The notes under the pieces were generated by a model. The model ran no database searches, was not told the origin of the DNA, and saw nothing but the letters and a program-made list of their open reading frames with translations. Below, one piece after another: positions 58,961 to 64,000 of a DNA stretch of 64,000 nt. Positions within the stretch are counted from its first letter, which is position 1, and every line of letters begins with the position of its first letter. Location of the stretch: contig NC_072450.1 of assembly GCF_027596085.1 (NCBI RefSeq), positions 28,313,223 to 28,377,222 on the forward strand. Direction: 5' to 3'. The stretch is from Anoplopoma fimbria (taxonomy: Eukaryota; Chordata; Actinopteri; Perciformes; Anoplopomatidae). A program made the translations under genes and the position numbers.

Positions 58961-59194
58961 GGAAGCTGACACTCTTTCTCAGTCCCGTCCAACACTGCTG
59001 CTAGAGGGGTTCCTAGAGCATCATAGTTTGTGTAGGGCCACTGACCAACCATTGGTATTCTACCGGTTGGGAGTGAGAATGTGTTACTCAGGGTGTTTTT
59101 GGGCTCACCACATTGAATCACGTACCAGTGTCAGTCATCACACTGAGTGCATGTTAGCCTGTGTCTACAACTCATGGCCCCACTCCCCCTGGGG

Positions 59195-59430
59195 TAATGG
59201 AATGGTAAAAGGTAAATGTAAAGGGACTTGTATAGCGCTTTTACACTACATGCCATTTACCCATTCACACCCATTCATACACTGATGGCAGGAGCTACCA
59301 AGCAAGGTGCCACCTGCCCATCAGGACTATCTGACATTCATACATACACACATACACCGATGGCACAGCCTCCAGGAGCAATTTTGGGTTAAGTGTCTTG
59401 CCCCAGGACACACCCACATGGACTACAGCC
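59195..59430 (+). repeat. Dispersed teleost repeat, plus copy
   Basis: The order GTATAGCGCTTTTACACTACATGCC, CATTTACCCATTCACACCCATTC, ACTGATGGCAGGAGCTACC, AAGGTGCCACCTGCCCATCAGG, then AGTGTCTTGCCCCAGGACAC and GACTACAGCCG is that of a high-copy non-coding repeat in fish. Related minus-strand sequence occurs at 61545-61665. Confidence 0.65.
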
Positions 59431-60099
59431 GTGCTGTTTTGTGAAACACATATATACAAATGAAAGAGCGGGTTGTTGTTGGGAAAGAGTCCAGGATTAT
59501 CTCCTGTGGGGATACAGCTTTTTAGCTGAAAGAAGTTGACTTAAGTCGTAAACCTAAAACAATTCAAATTTATTTGGTTATGAAAAACAGATCAATCCCC
59601 CCCAGGGGTGGTAGTGGATTTCAGGCCTAGATTAGCAGAAATGGATGCTACAGAGATTTGATACACTCCTTAGCCTCCCAATGGTTAAGAAGTGTAGGTC
59701 AAACCATGTATAAGGGCAGAGAAAAAAAAAAAAAAGCAAGCTTCTTCTTGTGCCCAGTACACCACGCATCATAACATCCACTACATAAACACAGAAATGC
59801 ACAGCATCTCCTCTGAAGCAATTGAACTAAAGTCTGCACACTGACAGTCTTTGACGGCAATCACAGCAGACAGCAATGAGAGCCACGCTGACATTTTCCT
59901 CTCATAATCCATTGAAATAAGGTCGGTGGAGACACAAACATACCTGTCCACGCACAAGTCTGCGTTCGCACATTCTCGCATGTGTAAACACAAACACACA
60001 AACACACACCCAGGCACACACCTGTCTTGTCATTCTGCATTGGAGCTTCCAATTTGCCTCTCATTCCAGCCCTCATCTTCAATGTTAGCGGTATGAGAG

Positions 60100-60300
60100 T
60101 CCCATGCCACCTTAACATAGCGAAACCCGCGGCGGGCCATCGGCATCTGACAACCCAGCCTCTCTGCGGAGTTCACCGGTGGTTTAGGGAGCTGTATATT
60201 CCAATTAGCCGCCAGGATCCCGGAGCTATGGATAGTATACAGAGGGAGTCACATTCAATTACAGCCGGCGTCCACTGTGGATTTGTGTGTTTTTTACCTG
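60100..60300. promoter_or_regulatory. Candidate conserved noncoding element
   Basis: Repeat-poor, with CCCGCGGCGGGCC, GGAGCTGTATATTCC, CCAATTAGCCGCC and TCAATTACAGCCGGCG. GC-rich and AT-rich motifs alternate, as in many vertebrate enhancers. Weak call. Confidence 0.28.
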
Positions 60301-60365
60301 TCCTCATGCATAAAGTAAATACCGCCGCTCCCATGTGCACTGGTGTCAGAATGCATGTGCACGTC

Positions 60366-60367
<2 letters not shown>

Positions 60368-60399
<32 letters not shown>
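60368..60399. repeat. (GT)n microsatellite
   Basis: A GT array of about 32 bp. Confidence 0.95.
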
Positions 60400-60402
<3 letters not shown>

Positions 60403-60714
60403 GGGTGGTTAGGCTAGGATAACTGTGCATCTATGTGTATTTATGTTTATGTGCACATGTTTATGTGTGTGTATTTAATGGCTCCTCATCATTTACATTA
60501 AAAACAATGCCAGTTTTGTGCAGGAGATTTGTGCCCGACAGACTATTTGCAGAAATGCCAACAGCTTGTGAATGATGGTCAGCAAGCTGTCCTACATAGC
60601 TCCAGCTTAAGGCAAATAAAAACAGGAAAAAATATGGTAATGTATTCAAGTCGAGGGAAAAAAATACAATAAGTGCCATGTTCGTGCCCATATATCATTA
60701 TATGACTTCCCTTT

Positions 60715-61110
60715 TGATTTCCTCATTTTCTCTGACTTATTATCATATGAAAATAATCAGGAATTTATTTTTAAGCGGCTGCAGCCTGCCTGCCTTTGCT
60801 TTATTCTTTACATATCAGAAATCGTTTGATGTGTTTTTTTGAAATGCGTTCCTTGATGAAAACAAAGGCGTGCATAAATTAGCGGGGAGGACTGCAATTA
60901 GACAGTCACAGTGATTGGAAAAGAATAATTATCCAAAGGCTGGCCCGCTTAGAGCCTCTTCAACCACTCAGCCCCCAGCGAGAATGACGAGAAAAAGGAG
61001 CGATGTAGATAACAAAAAAATGAAAATTCTAAAAAAGCATATTATCGTGACCTTCAGGGATATAACTGAACATATTCATCAATAATTATGTTGTGGCTAC
61101 TAGACGCACC
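60715..61110. promoter_or_regulatory. Candidate conserved noncoding element
   Basis: Dense developmental-type sites in repeat-poor DNA: TATGAAAATAATCAGG, GCATAAATTAGCGGGG, AATAATTATCCAAAGG (TAAT and TCF/LEF-like), CTGGCCCGCTTAGAGCC and CATCAATAATTATG. No coding signal. Among the better enhancer candidates in the window. Confidence 0.38.
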
Positions 61111-61544
61111 AAAGCACTTGCCGATTGTCAGCGGCTTTGTGTAGCTTATTTTTTATCTTTCGTATTTCTTTTTTCCTCAGTTCTTTAAAAACATATTAAA
61201 GTCAGCTGGACAAGATGAACATGAAAAAGAAAGAGGAAGTGTTGAGTTTGCATTAACTGCTCAAATTGGCGATTAGAAAACAAGGAGGCCTCTAACAAGA
61301 AGCTTATCGGAAAAAACATAGAAATTAAAGTAATAGCTTAACTCAAATGCACGGCTAAAGACACCTATTGGCGGCTCTGGCTCATGAGGCTAAGCGAATC
61401 CATATGTGGAAGTGTCCTCGTAAAACCTGAAATATAATATTGTATTATAGTCAGATCAAATATCTTTGACTAAGTTCTGTGTGGTCCAGTAAAGGCTAGG
61501 CTACTCAAAAAAGGGGCTAAAATAAAATAACCTTATGTCTTCTA

Positions 61545-61665
61545 AATCCCAATTGCTCCTGATGGTCAGGTCAGCACCTCGCATGGTAGCTCATAATAGA
61601 TGTGTGAATGGGTGAATGAGAATGAGAAATTTTAACACATTTACCTTTACTTATCTCTATTCAGT
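61545..61665 (-). repeat. Dispersed teleost repeat, minus copy
   Basis: The reverse complement reads CATTCACCCATTCACACATC, GAGCTACCATGCGAGGTGC and CATCAGGAGCAATTGGG, matching the central and 3' parts of the plus copy at 59195-59430. It is truncated at both ends. Confidence 0.55.
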
Positions 61666-61669
61666 TGAA

Positions 61670-62280
61670 GTAAATAAAAGGTGTGGGTCAGTATTTGAGC
61701 ATGCATTTCAAACAAGGGAAGCAGCTTGTAATGAAGGTTGACGTCTCTGACACATTTGTGTTTTTTGCAGGAATTTCTTTCGACAGAAGACATGACAAGA
61801 ACCTGGGATTGCCCTGGGGTTCACTGTCCAACAAGTTAAAGGTTTATTGTTTTGGATTTACATTCCTGCTACTAGCTGGAGCAATATCAGAAAAAGAGAG
61901 GTGGTACAAAAGATGAATTTCCCCACACCTGAAGAGCAGCATTTGCAGTGTCATGGAGATCTAAAATACTCGCACTAACTTACAGCAGCTGTTGTCTGTC
62001 CACATTCCTTTTTTAACAAATACTGCTGTGAGCCAATGAGGAGAGATGTCTCTAGAAATCTATCTACCCATCACACTCCAAAAAGATGTTCTTGTTTCTC
62101 TCCCTTTGTCCATTGTCCGCCTTTCTCCATGGCTTCAGAACATGAAGCGTCCAACCTTTTCACTCTGCTGCTGAACTTGAAGCGAAAACAGTCTAATTCA
62201 CAGGGAAAACTTTCCCTTCTCCGATACGTTGATTTGATATACTCCAATAGAGCCTTTCTCCCAGACACCATCAATTGTCT
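61670..62280. other. Non-coding stretch
   Basis: No gene is supported. Small frames at 61683-61916 and 62036-62284 lack domains. Confidence 0.4.
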
Positions 62281-62284
62281 ATAG

Positions 62285-62470
62285 ATTTTTCTTAGCTCTC
62301 CTCGGAAGAGAAACAAAAGCAGGCCCTGAGAAGCCTCCAGCCTAAGAGGCTTTATTGATATCGATGTTGGCGAAATATCGCCCATTTTCACCAGGGGATC
62401 AATCAGCCCGTCACCGCTTGCTTTACGAGCTGCAGCCTCTCTGCTTGTGGGCCCGCAAAATGTGTGTCTG
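62285..62470. promoter_or_regulatory. Candidate conserved noncoding element
   Basis: Repeat-poor, with GGCTTTATTGATATCGATG, GGCGAAATATCGCCC (a GGCGAAATATCGCC near-palindrome) and GGGATCAATCAGCCCG (PBX/HOX-like ATCAATCA). Weak, motif-based call. Confidence 0.3.
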
Positions 62471-63029
62471 TGCTATTGTCCATGGGAAACAGAGATAGAC
62501 AGAGATGGATACAGATGGATATATCCAAGGTTAGATAAATAAATAGATGTATTTGTCTTTAACTAAGGGTTAATATCAGGTTCCACTATTTTACCACTAA
62601 TCTCCCCAAGCACAAAGGAGAATACCATCTCTTTCACAGTCCCTGTATGGAGTCTGAAGTATACTCTCCACCAAAGATGATCTGCATATCATAATTTAGA
62701 GAAAACCTGAGCAAATCCTTTTTTTTTCTACATTTGGTTAGCTGCCTCCTTTATCTGAGGGGCTTAGCGGACGGTTTATAATTCAATTACAGAACTGGAT
62801 ATATTACATTGAGGTAATTCAGGTTAAGCACAGAAGATGAAAGCCTCGGATTCCTTTAAATAAATTGAGACAAGTAAACGTTGTGATCAGCCATGCAGTG
62901 TGTAGTGGACATCGAACAAATAACATTTATCCTCATAACAAAGTGCTTTATTGTGTACTTTTTGGCATATTTTAAATATTCAATACTTTTACATATGCAT
63001 CTGAGAAGGTCATGTGAAAAAGTCATCAT

Positions 63030-63295
63030 CAGTGTTGAGCAGTAATATTTTACTCGGTAATACATTATATGAATACTTTCCCCAGTCACTAGTAGTGTAT
63101 GGATTACCATTTTCAAAACAGTAGTCATATTACAGTTATTAATCCAAGTAACAAGTAACAGCGAAAGTAATATAGCAATATAACAAGTGACATAACTAAT
63201 AGCTTTTGATACCAAATAATAAGTAAAGTCATTTTATTAAAGCAGTAATAGGTAAAAGACTAAACTACACTTCCTGAGTGACTTGTCCAACACTG
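63030..63295. mobile_element. hAT-type MITE with imperfect 8-bp duplication
   Basis: The ends CAGTGTTG (63030-63037) and CAACACTG (63288-63295) are inverted repeats of the kind found on hAT elements. Flanking octamers are GTCATCAT (63022-63029) and GTCATGCT (63296-63303), matching at six of eight positions, the 8-bp duplication length of hAT transposons. The interior is AT-rich with AGTAATA / AAGTAACAAGTAACA phrases, as in common fish non-autonomous hAT families. 266 bp and no coding capacity. Confidence 0.7.
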
Positions 63296-63399
63296 GTCAT
63301 GCTAAACTGTTCCAAGTCCAGCAAAATACCCCATGCACTGACACTCTGTTAAATATACATGCTGCATACATTCATATTGTTTGCATTCTCCGGCGTGTC

Positions 63400-63442
63400 A
63401 CTGCTGTGGATGTGTCAGTGAGGCAGACACATCCACAGCAGT
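63400..63442. repeat. Perfect 17-bp inverted repeat with 9-nt loop
   Basis: Arms at 63400-63416 (ACTGCTGTGGATGTGTC) and 63426-63442 are exact reverse complements, with AGTGAGGCA between. It lies about 100 bp from the end of the hAT MITE and outside any repeat I recognise. Confidence 0.88.
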
Positions 63443-64000
63443 CTGCAAATAGTCCCCCGGCCCCTAAAAAGCACAACAATGCACTCAAGTTAAGGCTGGA
63501 GTCCGTATAGATTATTGTTGCATCTTTATTCTTCACAGATTTAATGCACCACCTGGAGAGAATGCTAAGTGACCCCAATCAAATGCACTCACAATGTTGC
63601 ATGAACCAACAGGTGCATGCTGGGCCAGCCAAAAATGCTCATTGTGAACCCTCCAGCAGGGGCTTTTACAGTTGGTGGAGTGGTAATACCTGTCACAGCT
63701 GTGACTGCAGAGCTCTTATTCAAGTCTTAAACTTTTAAAAGGAGCGCAGTGGGACAGGAGTGATTGAGTGGACTGGTCATATTATTCATTGAGAGTGAAT
63801 GAGCAAAGTAGTTGTACCTAAAGCGTCTTGTGGAGGGCTTTGTGGTGCATGAGGCTCAAAGGCAGGTGAGTAAAACAATCAAATCTTTATGGTTTTTGAT
63901 TGACCCTTCAGTGTTGCCTGTGCATAAACTGTGCAGCTCTCACTTTTGCTTTAAATGTAATGGTGCTTCAATGGTTTGAGTGTGTGCAGCAGACGCTGTG
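63443..64000. other. Non-coding stretch to the window end
   Basis: No gene or repeat family recognised. Confidence 0.4.

Noticed and set aside
62071..62391. 106-codon minus-strand frame overlapping a plus-strand frame in unique DNA.
   Set aside because: No domain, no homology I recognise, and both strands are open to similar length, which suggests chance.

Overview
The window looks like intergenic or intronic DNA from a ray-finned (teleost) fish. Evidence: long CA/GT microsatellites, a tRNA-derived SINE with a decayed RNA polymerase III box, non-LTR retrotransposon fragments ending in GATAA/TTATC tails, chromodomain-type Ty3/gypsy LTR elements, a PIF/Harbinger DNA transposon, and dispersed repeats of a kind I know from teleost genomes. 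No host gene can be identified with confidence. One weak candidate for a terminal coding exon lies on the minus strand at 7529-7855. There are no rRNA or true tRNA genes and no CRISPR array.

The left part (1-25 kb) holds a 5'-truncated LINE tail (955-1246), a minus-strand LTR-like copy (about 1405-2008), an interspersed repeat ending in a perfect 22-bp hairpin (4263-4960), a 22-bp tandem array of YY1-like motifs (5194-5320), a SINE (6862-7165) and large CA/GT arrays. Between about 15.6 and 23 kb there is low-repeat, homeodomain-site-rich sequence that reads like conserved noncoding DNA.

The centre (25.05-34.29 kb) is a three-level transposon nest. The outer layer is a Ty3/gypsy element at 25056-34283, bounded by a 5-bp AGCAT duplication. 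It has a complete 590-bp 5' LTR, an intact gag, and a pol broken by one nonsense codon, two frameshifts and decay near its 3' end. Its pol is split at 27314/31272 by a minus-strand LTR of a related family, flanked by a 4-bp GTTT duplication. That LTR is in turn split by a PIF/Harbinger element (about 27572-30865). The Harbinger carries two intact, divergent genes: a HARBI1-type DDE transposase and its Myb/SANT-like partner. The youngest layer is therefore the only one with its coding capacity preserved.

The right part (34-64 kb) has a second, longer copy of the LINE with an open RT reading frame (36222-37500, minus strand), many decayed dispersed repeats, a 3' SINE fragment (55735-55945), alternating CA/GT arrays at 46.9-47.6 kb, a hAT-type MITE with an imperfect 8-bp duplication (63030-63295) and several perfect short hairpins. 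Stretches around 42.3, 46.5, 49.8, 53.6, 56.3, 60.2, 60.9 and 62.4 kb look like candidate conserved regulatory elements. That call rests on composition and motif content only and needs alignment to other fish.
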